Shown piece by piece: positions 1 to 7,430 of a DNA stretch of 64,000 nt. Below the pieces are notes generated by a model. That model was not told where the DNA came from. It saw only the letters and a list, made by a program, of their open reading frames with translations, and ran no database searches. The stretch's first letter is position 1. Every line of letters begins with the position of its first letter. A program made the position numbers and the translations under genes. This DNA is from an uncultured Synechococcaceae cyanobacterium (lineage in GTDB: Bacteria; Cyanobacteriota; Cyanobacteriia; PCC-6307; Cyanobiaceae): positions 1 to 64,000 of the forward strand of contig CACPJY010000002.1 in assembly GCA_902634405.1 (NCBI GenBank), given 5' to 3'.

Positions 1-105
1 GATGGTCTATTGCACACTTTCCTCACTATTAGAGACCGAGATCAAAAAGGCCCAGCAGAAGTTGTAGGGTCTTCACTAGATCCTTCATTTAAGGAGGAAC
101 ATTAA
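1..105 (+). CDS. csoSCA: Carboxysomal carbonic anhydrase CsoSCA, C-terminal end (partial)
   Basis: The first 34 codons form an open frame running in from outside the window and ending with TAA at 103-105. The peptide starts DGLLHTFLTIRD and ends SFKEEH. I assign it to the shell-associated beta-type carbonic anhydrase CsoSCA (CsoS3) because this gene directly precedes csoS4A in alpha-carboxysome operons; the fragment is too short to identify alone. CsoSCA converts bicarbonate to CO2 for Rubisco inside the shell. The last codons contain the AAGGAGG ribosome binding site (91-97 region) of csoS4A, so the two genes are tightly coupled. Confidence 0.8.
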   Translation, partial: DGLLHTFLTIRDRDQKGPAEVVGSSLDPSFKEEH

Positions 106-381
106 ATGTTGATTTGCAAGGTTCTCAAACCACTTGTTTCCACCAATCGAATACCTGGATTTGAGCATAAGCATCTGCAGGTTGTTTTAGATGGAACTTC
201 CCAAAAGGTTGCTGTTGATGCTGTTGGCTGTAAGCCAGATGATTGGGTGATATGTGTAGGCAGTTCAGCCGCAAGAGAAGCTGCGGGTAGTAAGTCTTAT
301 CCAAGTGACCTTACTATTGTTGGCATCATCGATCATTGGGATCCATCTTCTCCTAATACCTCTGAGAAGGGAAAAGGTTAA
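106..381 (+). CDS. csoS4A: Carboxysome shell vertex pentamer CsoS4A
   Basis: A 91-residue protein of the EutN/CcmL/CsoS4 pentamer family (BMC-P), which closes the 12 vertices of the icosahedral alpha-carboxysome shell. Visible family features are the start MLICKVLKPLVSTNRIPG, the central KVAVDAVGCKPDDWV and the end SDLTIVGIIDHWD. The ATG follows a strong AAGGAGG site inside the csoSCA tail. The stop overlaps the csoS4B start by one base (TAATG), so the two vertex proteins are probably translationally coupled. The length is about normal for the family, with a short charged C-terminal tail. Confidence 0.96.
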   Translation: MLICKVLKPLVSTNRIPGFEHKHLQVVLDGTSQKVAVDAVGCKPDDWVICVGSSAAREAAGSKSYPSDLTIVGIIDHWDPSSPNTSEKGKG

Positions 382-611
382 TGGAAATAATGCAAGTTAT
401 GGGTCGTTTGGTATGTACTCAGAGAGTTGATGGATTAGGACATATGCATTTGAGAATTTTACGTAATAACAAAGGCAAGCAATTGGTTGCTGTCGATCCT
501 GTTGGAGCAAGAGAGGGTAACTGGGTATTTACTGCAAGCGGTTCTGCAGCAAGATTTGCATGTCCAGACCCTGCAATTCAAACTGATCTGACAATAGGGG
601 GGGATTATTGA
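381..611 (+). CDS. csoS4B: Carboxysome vertex pentamer CsoS4B, 3' end frameshifted in a G tract
   Basis: Second BMC-P vertex protein, paralogous to CsoS4A (MQVMGRLVCTQRVDGLGH, VAVDPVGAREGNWVF, QTDLTI). As written, the frame stops after GGDY at residue 76. The stop comes just after a run of seven G (597-603). With six G the frame would continue to the TAG at 631-633 and give GGIIDYWTPDG, matching the family ending seen in CsoS4A (VGIIDHWD). The sequence therefore shows either a real +1 frameshift removing the last strand of the pentamer fold or a homopolymer base-call error. Every other part of the gene looks intact. Confidence 0.93.
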   Translation: MEIMQVMGRLVCTQRVDGLGHMHLRILRNNKGKQLVAVDPVGAREGNWVFTASGSAARFACPDPAIQTDLTIGGDY

Positions 612-677
612 TTATTGGACTCCAGATGGATAGTAGATCTGTGTCTGTTTTGTTAATTCTTTTATTTGCTTAAACTC

Positions 678-1292
678 ATGACCAGCTCCTCCCCACGCCA
701 AGGCACTAATACTCCAAAAAATACTCTTAACCGAGGACTAAAGAAAAATACCTCTTCTCGTCCTGAGACTTCCCAACCATCTCAAACGGTAGATGTTGTT
801 CCTCTCCCAGACACACCTAAATCGGCATCTATTACAGGAAGAAGTACTTCGACAAGTAGAAACTCTTCTGCATCTACTTCTAAAAGTAATACATCAAAAT
901 CTCGTACAAAGGGCATAACAACTCCTTCAAAAGGTCGAAATGACAGTGGCTCTAGTAATAAATTCAATGGGTCTGGGTTTGAGTCCATGGCTTCCAATAA
1001 AGGGATAGCATTAGGGATGATTGAGACAAGGGGTATGGTTCCTGCGATAGAGGCTGCGGATGCAATGACAAAAGCAGCAGAAGTATCCTTAGTTTGTAGA
1101 GAATATGTAGGTGGAGGCTATGTCACGGTTATGGTTAGAGGCGAAACAGGTGCGGTTAATGCCTCTGTCAGAGCGGGGGCTGATGCTTGTGAGCGTGTTG
1201 GTGATGGTTTAGTTGCAGCGCACATTATTGCTAGACCCCATACTGAAATAGAAGTAGCACTTAGGCCAAGTGGAGCAAAAAGACGTTTTTAA
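678..1292 (+). CDS. csoS1E: BMC-domain shell protein with long disordered N-terminus (CsoS1E-like)
   Basis: About 204 residues from the ATG at 678 (a TTG at 666 is also in frame). The C-terminal 95 residues are a CsoS1-type BMC hexamer domain (GIALGMIETRGMVPAIEAAD, GETGAVNASVRAGADAC, DGLVAAHIIARPH). The first 100 residues are Ser/Thr/Arg/Lys-rich, low in hydrophobic residues and probably disordered. A single-BMC protein with such an extension next to csoS4B fits the CsoS1E paralog of marine cyanobacteria. It would sit in the shell facets; the role of the basic tail is not known to me. Confidence 0.88.
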   Translation: MTSSSPRQGTNTPKNTLNRGLKKNTSSRPETSQPSQTVDVVPLPDTPKSASITGRSTSTSRNSSASTSKSNTSKSRTKGITTPSKGRNDSGSSNKFNGSGFESMASNKGIALGMIETRGMVPAIEAADAMTKAAEVSLVCREYVGGGYVTVMVRGETGAVNASVRAGADACERVGDGLVAAHIIARPHTEIEVALRPSGAKRRF

Positions 1293-1380
1293 ATAACATT
1301 TGGACCTTGTTCTATTAATAAACTAATAAATTAAAGCTTATATGTTATAGATTTAAAAGAAATCTAAGAATAATTTAGTT

Positions 1381-1626
1381 ATGAATAAATGGCATGAGCG
1401 TAAAAGGCCTGTTTGCCTAGAAAAAAGGTTTGAATTTAATGACTATGATTCAACTAGAAATTTTTTGGATGTTCTTGGGGATTTTAGTGAAAAGACCCAA
1501 CGCTTCCCAGACATAAGTTTTGGTAAAACTTATGTAAATATTACTATTCGACCAGAAAGTGAAGATGCAGATTTAAGTGCAGCAGATCATCTTTTTGCTA
1601 AGGAGATTGATGGATTCCTCGATTGA
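1381..1626 (+). CDS. acRAF: Alpha-carboxysome Rubisco assembly factor (pterin dehydratase-like)
   Basis: An 81-residue protein with the small pterin-4a-carbinolamine dehydratase fold ([19 protein letters not shown], then [14 protein letters not shown], then [14 protein letters not shown]). In alpha-carboxysome operons this PCD-like protein is a Rubisco assembly chaperone rather than an enzyme. Consistent with that, the canonical dehydratase active-site histidine pair is not evident. Its last codons overlap the cbbX start by 17 bases and carry the cbbX ribosome binding site, linking assembly and activase functions in one unit. Confidence 0.88.
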   Translation: MNKWHERKRPVCLEKRFEFNDYDSTRNFLDVLGDFSEKTQRFPDISFGKTYVNITIRPESEDADLSAADHLFAKEIDGFLD

Positions 1627-2521
1627 TCTTTCTTTGTCTTATGCAGATTCTGGTGTTGAGGATCTTCTTTCTGAATTAGATAATGACTTGATAGGGTTAA
1701 GACCTGTCAAGACAAGGATTAGAGAAATAGCTGCCCTTTTAGTAGTGGATCATGCAAGAAAAAAATTACAGCTTCCCAGTACCAAGCCTGGTCTCCATAT
1801 GTCTTTTACCGGGGAACCTGGTACTGGTAAAACAACTGTTGCTGAGAGAATTGCTCAAATTCTCTATAAACTTGGATATCTAAGAAAAGGCCATATTGTG
1901 ACTGTAACTCGTGATCACTTGGTTGGTCAGTATGTAGGTCAAACAGCTCCTAAAACAAGAGAAATGATTAAAAGGGCTCGAGGAGGTGTTTTGTTTATTG
2001 ATGAAGCTTATTACCTTACAAAAGATGGTAATGAAAGAGATTATGGAGTTGAAGCTGTCGAGATTTTGTTGCAGGATATGGAGTCTCAAAGAGATCAATT
2101 TGTAGTGATTTTCGCAGGGTATAAGGATCTTATGGATTCTTTTTATAGAACAAATCCAGGCTTATCTTCAAGAGTCTCTCATCATATAGATTTCCCTGAT
2201 TATACTAATAAGGAACTCATTGAGATTGCAAAGCTTTTTCTAGATAACCAGAGTTATCGCTTTAGTAATGAAGCGCTACTAGCTTTTAAAGAATATGTTA
2301 AAAGAAGAAGAGAATTGCCTTTTTTTGCTAATGCTCGCTCAATAAGGAATGCTTTAGACAGAGCTAGGCTTAGACAAGCCAATAGACTTTTTTCCCGAAT
2401 GGGCGAAGCTCTGCAACGGGATGAATTGATGACAATAGAATCGGTAGATATCCTTGCCAGCAGAGTTTTTAAAGGTCAACTGGAAAGTGATGGGAATGGT
2501 CTTCCAATTACTACTGGATAG
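1610..2521 (+). CDS. cbbX: AAA+ Rubisco activase CbbX
   Basis: A 303-residue AAA+ ATPase. From the ATG at 1610 (AAGGAGA just upstream) it shows Walker [10 protein letters not shown] near residues 68-76, Walker [10 protein letters not shown] near 132, the pore-loop stretch YVGQTA, and an AAA lid with a SRV arginine segment. This is the CbbX family, whose hexamers remove inhibitory sugar phosphates from red-type (form IA-compatible) Rubisco. An upstream in-frame ATG at 1577 adds 11 hydrophobic residues and lacks a good ribosome binding site, so I prefer 1610. It overlaps acRAF and is the last gene of the carboxysome operon here. Confidence 0.95.
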   Translation: MDSSIDLSLSYADSGVEDLLSELDNDLIGLRPVKTRIREIAALLVVDHARKKLQLPSTKPGLHMSFTGEPGTGKTTVAERIAQILYKLGYLRKGHIVTVTRDHLVGQYVGQTAPKTREMIKRARGGVLFIDEAYYLTKDGNERDYGVEAVEILLQDMESQRDQFVVIFAGYKDLMDSFYRTNPGLSSRVSHHIDFPDYTNKELIEIAKLFLDNQSYRFSNEALLAFKEYVKRRRELPFFANARSIRNALDRARLRQANRLFSRMGEALQRDELMTIESVDILASRVFKGQLESDGNGLPITTG

Positions 2522-2558
2522 TGATAGCGATATAGAGAAAAGTGATCTGTTTTTACAA

Positions 2559-2819
2559 TTAATCTTCCTTAGGCTTTTCTAAATCTCTTTTTATAAGTGC
2601 CATCAAGTAGGAAGGAGCCTTGTATCGGCCAGGGAGACATCTATTTAGTGTTTCAAGGTGTCCCCAACACACGGTCTTTTCTATTTCTTTTACGCTACGA
2701 CCTTCCTGCAAAAGCCGTCTTAAGGCCTTGCAGTAGAGAGGATAGCCAGCTTCTAGTTCACCAATGGTCAGCTTAGCTGCGGTCATGCTTAGTCGCAGTG
2801 CAAGTCTTAACTTAGACAA
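2559..2819 (-). CDS. Small conserved-looking protein, function unknown
   Basis: An 86-residue basic protein convergent with cbbX. It has the readable segment TIGELEAGYPLYCKALRRLL, followed by EGRSVKEIEKTVCWGHLETL and a C-terminal stretch SYLMALIKRDLEKP. The pattern resembles short cyanobacterial proteins of the DUF3136 type, but I cannot confirm this without a search. It is helical, has no signal peptide or membrane segment, and is probably cytoplasmic. In-frame Met codons at residues 1 and 12 are alternative starts; the second would make it about 75 residues. Confidence 0.6.
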   Translation of the reverse strand: MSKLRLALRLSMTAAKLTIGELEAGYPLYCKALRRLLQEGRSVKEIEKTVCWGHLETLNRCLPGRYKAPSYLMALIKRDLEKPKED

Positions 2820-3050
2820 TCGTGGTACCTACATGCGTGATCAGTAATGCATCTTCCAGTGAAATTCGTTTCAAATTCCGTGATTTCTTTTCAGGGGTAA
2901 GCCTTTTTTTATTGCCCTGCAGTCGATTTACGGAAAACAGGACAAGATTTGCTTTAGTGAAGTTTCCTTAAATTGGGGAAAGGATCCTTTCGCTTTTTAG
3001 CTTGGCCGGCTCGAGTTTTAACCCTGTAAACAAAAAGATTTTGGCGATAT

Positions 3051-3458
3051 TTAATTCTGGTGTGCTGCCCAGGCAACACAATCGATTTCAACTAGTACTC
3101 CTTTGGGTAGTCCAGCGACTTCTACACAAGCTCTTGCAGGACTAGTACTTTCTCCAAAGGTTTTTGAATAGATTGCGTTTACCTTGTCAAAATCTTTTAG
3201 GTTTGTAAGGTAAATAGTTGTTTTAACAACTTGTGTAGGTGGAACATTGGCTGCACAAAGAACAGCTTTAAGATTTTTTAAAACTTGATTTGTTTGACTT
3301 TCTATATCACCCTCCCCAACGATGTTTCCAGTTAATGGATCAAGAGCTATTTGACCAGAGCAGAAGAGCCATTCTCCAGCAATTACTGCTTGGTTGTACG
3401 GCCCTACAGGAGCAGGAGCTGATTTTGTATTTATTGCTTTGGGTGTAGAGAAACTCAT
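3051..3458 (-). CDS. ridA: RidA family enamine/imine deaminase
   Basis: A 135-residue protein of the YjgF/YER057c/UK114 (RidA) family, which hydrolyses reactive enamine/imine intermediates from PLP enzymes. Family features are APAPVGPYNQAV near the N-terminus, FCSGQIALDPLTG, the catalytic-pocket arginine in SPARACVEVAGLPKG (about residue 108), and the end LVEIDCVAWA. The length is typical. It is transcribed toward cbbX from its own promoter region. The 285 bases upstream (3459-3743) are AT-rich and hold no gene I can support. Confidence 0.95.
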   Translation of the reverse strand: MSFSTPKAINTKSAPAPVGPYNQAVIAGEWLFCSGQIALDPLTGNIVGEGDIESQTNQVLKNLKAVLCAANVPPTQVVKTTIYLTNLKDFDKVNAIYSKTFGESTSPARACVEVAGLPKGVLVEIDCVAWAAHQN

Positions 3459-3743
3459 AGCTGTTTAATGGGGTTGATTACTCAATTATGATTCGGAGTC
3501 TAGTTATGTTGATTCTTTTAACTAATTTAAAATCCTAATTAAATATGTTCTTTTCAGAACTAGTGAGTAGAGGGATCAATATCCAATAAGAGCTAGAGAG
3601 ATTGTATTACAACTGATAAGGATCAATTAGAGACTTGAAATTGTTGTTTCATACTCTTGATATTTTTAGAATTTTTAAAAATTTTGCTTTTTAGAAGTTA
3701 TGATCTGATTCGAGTCTTATATTAGTTACAATAGTTAAAAATT

Positions 3744-4382
3744 ATGTGTGGAAGATATGAGCTTCTAACAGAATTTGAAAGCCTTCCTTCAGTTTTAAAA
3801 GAAGACCTCCCAAAAGGTTTTAAAGACAATTATGCACAACAGAAATTGATAAAGCCTACCGATCCAGTCATCGTCTTAAGGAATGAGGGGACAATATCTA
3901 CATCTTTTATGCTTTGGGGTTTTATTTCTGAGTGGGTCAAAGATCCCTTTAATTCTTCTATGCCAAGACCTTTTAATGCAAGGTCTGAAACTATTAGTAA
4001 AAAGAAATTATTTATGTCCAGTTGGAGACATAAAAGATGTCTATTACCTGCAAGTGGTTTCTTTGAGAAAGATTATCGAATTGCAAAGAAGGATTCTAAA
4101 ACTTTTTGGCTAGCTGGGATTTGGAGTAAATGGATGAATGCGGAAGGGTGTGAATTGGAAAGTTGTTGCATATTAACTACTTCTTCAAACAACCTATTAA
4201 AACCAATTCATGATCGAATGCCTGTAATAATCCCCATAGGATTTGAAGAGGATTGGCTGGCGCCTGTAAAAAGTTTGCATGAACTCATTAAACTTGAGTC
4301 AATGTTTACTCGATGGAGCTCTGACGAATGGTATTTAGCTCCTATTGAACACAATAAGAATCAACAAATGAACTTGTTTTAG
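3744..4382 (+). CDS. SOS response-associated peptidase (SRAP, YedK/HMCES type)
   Basis: A 212-residue SRAP-domain protein. It starts MCGRYE, so Cys2 becomes the N-terminal residue after Met removal and can crosslink to abasic sites in single-stranded DNA. Other family features are the NARSET motif (about 75-80), the LLPASGFFEK loop with the catalytic Glu (about 99-108), and the HDRMPVI motif with the catalytic His (about 154-160). The length is normal. It stands alone between two intergenic stretches at the left edge of the accessory region, and its role is to shield abasic sites during replication. Confidence 0.93.
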   Translation: MCGRYELLTEFESLPSVLKEDLPKGFKDNYAQQKLIKPTDPVIVLRNEGTISTSFMLWGFISEWVKDPFNSSMPRPFNARSETISKKKLFMSSWRHKRCLLPASGFFEKDYRIAKKDSKTFWLAGIWSKWMNAEGCELESCCILTTSSNNLLKPIHDRMPVIIPIGFEEDWLAPVKSLHELIKLESMFTRWSSDEWYLAPIEHNKNQQMNLF

Positions 4383-4534
4383 TGAAATTATGTTAATTCC
4401 ATTTCGTGATGTCAATTCTTTTAGAAAACTAACTTTGAACATGTCAATATCTCAAGGTAATTTCTTTATTTAAGAAAAGTACTTCCAATTAATCTTTCTA
4501 AAGTTTGATTCATGATTATACTTTAACGATCTTT
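4383..4534. other. AT-rich convergent spacer, nothing recognised
   Basis: About 150 AT-rich bases between the SRAP gene and the oppositely oriented glycosyltransferase gene. I see no gene and no clear hairpin. Confidence 0.4.
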
Positions 4535-5389
4535 TTATTCACTAAATATAGCTTGATTAGTCTGTAATCCATAGTAAGGGTAGTCTAAATATCTTAGATG
4601 AGAGCCCTTAATATTAAATTGAGATTTTGTCGAATCAACTAAATGAATATCTTTAACATCTAGTTGATTGGTCAATGCAAAGTTCCAAACAGCTCTAGTT
4701 AAAGCCCCAGGTCCAGTAAGATTAATAATAGATGCCCTTGGATTCGATTGTTTATATGAGCTAGTAAAGGGAAACATCTCGCAAATATTTTCTATAGTAG
4801 AAAGCATTATTGGATGTTCTTTTTTATATGCCATGAAGCTATGGCTAACGGATCTACCGATCGGCAGATTATTTCTAAGCTGTGTTGAATTACATTGAAT
4901 TGAAATGAGGTCTTGCGAAGATTGATGGTTTGCAAAGAAAATAGATAAGGAGGATTTTGATTGAAAATAGTTAATTAAAGGATCCGGAAGTTTTCTAGCG
5001 AGATCAATATAGAATCCGCCTCTTTCATATAAAACACAATAGCTAAATATATCTGCATCTAATACACCGAACTTTGATCTATTGTAAATCTTACTTATTT
5101 CAGTATTTCTCCAAATACCAGAATTCATATAATCTGACCGATCATTAGCATCATATAAAATAAATGTAAAATCTTGGTTTGAATGGTGGAATTCCTCTAT
5201 TCCAGAAGCAAACCCAAGCCGAAAATATTTTTCTTCCCATGTCTGGTGACAAATTCTAGGAATTATAGAGTTAAACTTATCATCAACTGAATAGTTTTTA
5301 AATGTGATAACAGGAACTAAAGGGTTTCTACTTGAGAGATATTTGTTTTTCAAAGTTCTGAGAAGTCTCTTTGGATGCTTTCCTTGCAT
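4535..5389 (-). CDS. GT32-like glycosyltransferase (capsule/LPS type)
   Basis: A 284-residue protein resembling GT32 / DXD-sugar-binding glycosyltransferases. IPRICHQTWEEKYF corresponds to the family's 'IPK-IHQ-W' start, and LDADIFSYCVLYERGGFYID to the nucleotide-sugar site. In the family the last segment usually reads GG-Y-D-D; here the residues after the first Asp are Leu-Ala, so the second Asp is missing. No signal peptide or membrane helix is evident, so it is probably a cytoplasmic enzyme that decorates surface glycans. Codon use is AT-rich like the surrounding accessory region. The sugar and the acceptor cannot be predicted. Confidence 0.72.
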   Translation of the reverse strand: MQGKHPKRLLRTLKNKYLSSRNPLVPVITFKNYSVDDKFNSIIPRICHQTWEEKYFRLGFASGIEEFHHSNQDFTFILYDANDRSDYMNSGIWRNTEISKIYNRSKFGVLDADIFSYCVLYERGGFYIDLARKLPDPLINYFQSKSSLSIFFANHQSSQDLISIQCNSTQLRNNLPIGRSVSHSFMAYKKEHPIMLSTIENICEMFPFTSSYKQSNPRASIINLTGPGALTRAVWNFALTNQLDVKDIHLVDSTKSQFNIKGSHLRYLDYPYYGLQTNQAIFSE

Positions 5390-5910
5390 TCGAAATTGAG
5401 ATCAAATCTTTTTAATCTTAACTTACTCTGAGCTTTATTAAAACAGTCTGTTTAACAGAGGGTTTTCTTTTTCTGCTGACCTAACTTCCTATAGCCTCTC
5501 CTTATATGGACCCTTCGCTTTTAGGGGAATGCCTGGCTTTACGTGTAAGTTTTGTTATCTGCGCCTTGTGGCATGCAAGCAAGGTCGACTTTTGAGAATT
5601 GATGTCAATTAGATCATGGATCTCCTTCAGATGCTTCATCCAAATCATCAATTAGTCGAGAAAAGTGAATTTTAAAGCTGTTGTACAGGTGTTAACCTTT
5701 AAGAAGTTAGCCTTGTGAGCCCTTTCTAGGTTAGAAACTTGAGCGGGTCCCCCTTCCTCTTCTAATCAGTACTCGAAAAGCTCTTTCTGTCTTTCCATAT
5801 AGGATAGGGTTTTCTAAGTGAGTAAAAGAGATATTCAAACCTACCCCTGGATTGCTCATCTTAATAATTAGCCTTGATTGATAATTTCAGCTCTCATGAT
5901 GATATATATC
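5390..5910. other. 520-base gene-free stretch, probably decayed DNA
   Basis: No frame here has coding character and I recognise no RNA gene. It separates a glycosyltransferase and the MntC-like gene, both on the minus strand. Such long gaps are unusual beside the tightly packed core genes of this window and fit gene decay in an island. Confidence 0.4.
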
Positions 5911-5928
5911 AGGGTGTAAACCCTGAAT
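5911..5928 (-). terminator. Hairpin downstream of the mntC-like gene
   Basis: TCAGGG and CCCTGA form a stem with a six-base loop immediately after the stop codon of the minus-strand substrate-binding protein gene. An AT-rich tail follows in the direction of transcription, but the T run is weak, so the terminator is plausible rather than certain. Confidence 0.45.
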
Positions 5929-5930
5929 CT

Positions 5931-6860
5931 TTATGAGTTTGGAGAAAGTCCTTTTACAATGAGCCTCACATTGTGGCGGAGTAATTCTATAAAAGTTGGA
6001 GCTGGGCCATCAGTTGTTGATAATGAATCAACGTAAAAATTACCTCCAAAATTGGCACCTGACTGCTTGGCTACTTGCCTTTGGGGCTTTGAACTAACTG
6101 TACTTTCGCAGAAGATTGTAGGAATTTCTTTTTCTTTAATCGTATTGATAAGTTTGACCATTCGCTTTGGAGTGACTTGACTTTCAGCATTCACTGGCCA
6201 TAAATAAGCTTCTTCCATTCCGTAGTCTTTTGCGAGATATGAAAAAGCTCCTTCACAGCTGACTAAAACCCTTTTGTTAGCAGGTATTTTCAATATTGCC
6301 GATCTTAACTCTTTGTCAAGTTCAATTAACTTGGCTTTGTAAAGCTTTCCATTGTTTATATAAGTAGCTTCGCCAACGGGGTCAATTTTAATAAAAGTAT
6401 TAACTAGCTTATCTACATAATATATAGCTTTTTTAGGAGACATCCATACATGTGGATTAGGCTTTCCTGCATATATATCTTCTTCAATTAATAATGGTTT
6501 TATACCTTCACTTAAAACAACTGTTGGAATATCGCCTGCTGAAATTATGAATTTTTTTGACCACAACTCAAGACCTAGCCCGTTTTCAACAATCAATTGT
6601 GCTTTGCTAGCCCTAATAATATCACTTGGGGTTGGTTGATAACCATGAATTTCAGATCCCACTTTAGTTATTGAATTAACCTCTAGCCTTTCTCCAGCTA
6701 CATTTTTGGCAATATCAGCAAGGACTGTAAAGGTCGTTAGTACAATTGGTTTTCTTATTTCAGGATCACTTTGGTTTGAATTTTTAATTGGTATTGGTGA
6801 TGCACAAGATGTTAAAAAGCAAACTAAAATTGTTAAAGTAGTTGAATGTAGTTTTTTCAT
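5931..6860 (-). CDS. mntC: Manganese-type ABC transporter substrate-binding lipoprotein (MntC-like)
   Basis: A 309-residue cluster A-I binding protein. It has a lipoprotein signal with lipobox LTSC (Cys19). Four metal ligands can be read: His72 (EIHGYQPTPSD), His137 (NPHVWMSPKKA), Glu203 (CEGAFSYLA) and Asp278 (FYVDSLS). Their spacing (65, 66, 75) equals that which I recall for Synechocystis MntC. Cys202 and Cys251 sit where MntC has its redox-active disulfide. It should capture Mn2+ (or Fe2+) in the periplasm. No permease or ATPase gene adjoins it, so it must use a transporter encoded elsewhere or be a relic. The His-rich zinc-type loop of ZnuA is absent. Confidence 0.88.
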   Translation of the reverse strand: MKKLHSTTLTILVCFLTSCASPIPIKNSNQSDPEIRKPIVLTTFTVLADIAKNVAGERLEVNSITKVGSEIHGYQPTPSDIIRASKAQLIVENGLGLELWSKKFIISAGDIPTVVLSEGIKPLLIEEDIYAGKPNPHVWMSPKKAIYYVDKLVNTFIKIDPVGEATYINNGKLYKAKLIELDKELRSAILKIPANKRVLVSCEGAFSYLAKDYGMEEAYLWPVNAESQVTPKRMVKLINTIKEKEIPTIFCESTVSSKPQRQVAKQSGANFGGNFYVDSLSTTDGPAPTFIELLRHNVRLIVKGLSPNS

Positions 6861-6995
6861 AAATTAAGAATGTGTTTTATTAATGCTTCTAATAAAACCA
6901 ACGATGGTATTAATATTATTATTTTAACTCCCTTAGTGAAGAATATATGGAAAGAAATTTACAAAATCTATTAGTTGAATTATCTCAACTTTTGC

Positions 6996-7025
6996 TCCTA
7001 CCCTTTTTCATAGAAGAGGGTAGGA
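6996..7025. repeat. Inverted repeat, possible bidirectional terminator
   Basis: TCCTACCCT and AGGGTAGGA form a perfect 9-bp stem with a 12-base loop, followed at 7037-7053 by a second small hairpin (CTTAGG/CCTAAG). They lie in a gene-free stretch immediately left of a decayed tRNA-like sequence and may mark the left edge of an old element. Confidence 0.4.
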
Positions 7026-7070
7026 CAGATTTTTACTTAGGCTCTTCCTAAGAGAAGGGGTTTATCTTAT

Positions 7071-7155
7071 TGCCCTTCAGGGACTTGAGCCCTGAACCTC
7101 TCCCTGATCTAAAGGGGCATATGGAATATGGTCGGGTCGGATTACCTGAATTCCC
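7071..7155 (-). repeat. Decayed tRNA-Thr / tRNA-Tyr 3' remnant (old attachment site)
   Basis: The plus strand reads TGCCCTTCAGGGACTTGAG and continues with a decayed acceptor, T-arm and variable region of the same tRNA-Thr found intact at 13075 and 19136, but without the D-arm. About 10 bases further, GGTCGGGTCGGATTACCTGA resembles the 3' end of tRNA-Tyr, which follows the intact tRNA-Thr at 19217. The same order and spacing in three places argues for common descent rather than chance. I read it as the attachment scar of an older integration. Confidence 0.6.
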
Positions 7156-7430
7156 TTCTAGGCGAGTTGATTTGAATGATTTCTTTGAAATATTCCGAGC
7201 TTGGAGCCGTCTGGTGAAATTCTTTTATGTAGTGAAAGTTTTAATTTGATGGCGACTGATTAGGGCATTTAGTCCATGAAAACCGTGATAGATCGGCAGG
7301 GGTAGCTTGCATGTCTTCCTATGCGAAGAGGGTCTGATGGTCTGAAATCAAAAAGCTTTGATGGTATAAGATTAATCTTGATTGGAGAAGATCGCCTCTC
7401 CTTGGAATTGTTTTCATGTGAATTGATAAA
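7156..7430. other. Non-coding stretch with a possible degenerate element-end repeat
   Basis: No gene is supported. At about 7272-7306, GTCCATGAAAACCGTGATAG and the next bases loosely match the repeat at 13291 (GTCCATCAAGGAACCCGC) and lie at a similar distance from the neighbouring tRNA remnant. The match is weak. Confidence 0.3.

Noticed and set aside
1577-1609. Upstream ATG of cbbX
   Set aside because: It lacks a ribosome binding site and deepens the overlap with acRAF; the ATG at 1610 follows AAGGAGA.
5931-6860. Assignment of this binding protein to the zinc (ZnuA) group
   Set aside because: The His-rich loop is missing and the fourth and third ligands are Asp and Glu with MntC spacing.
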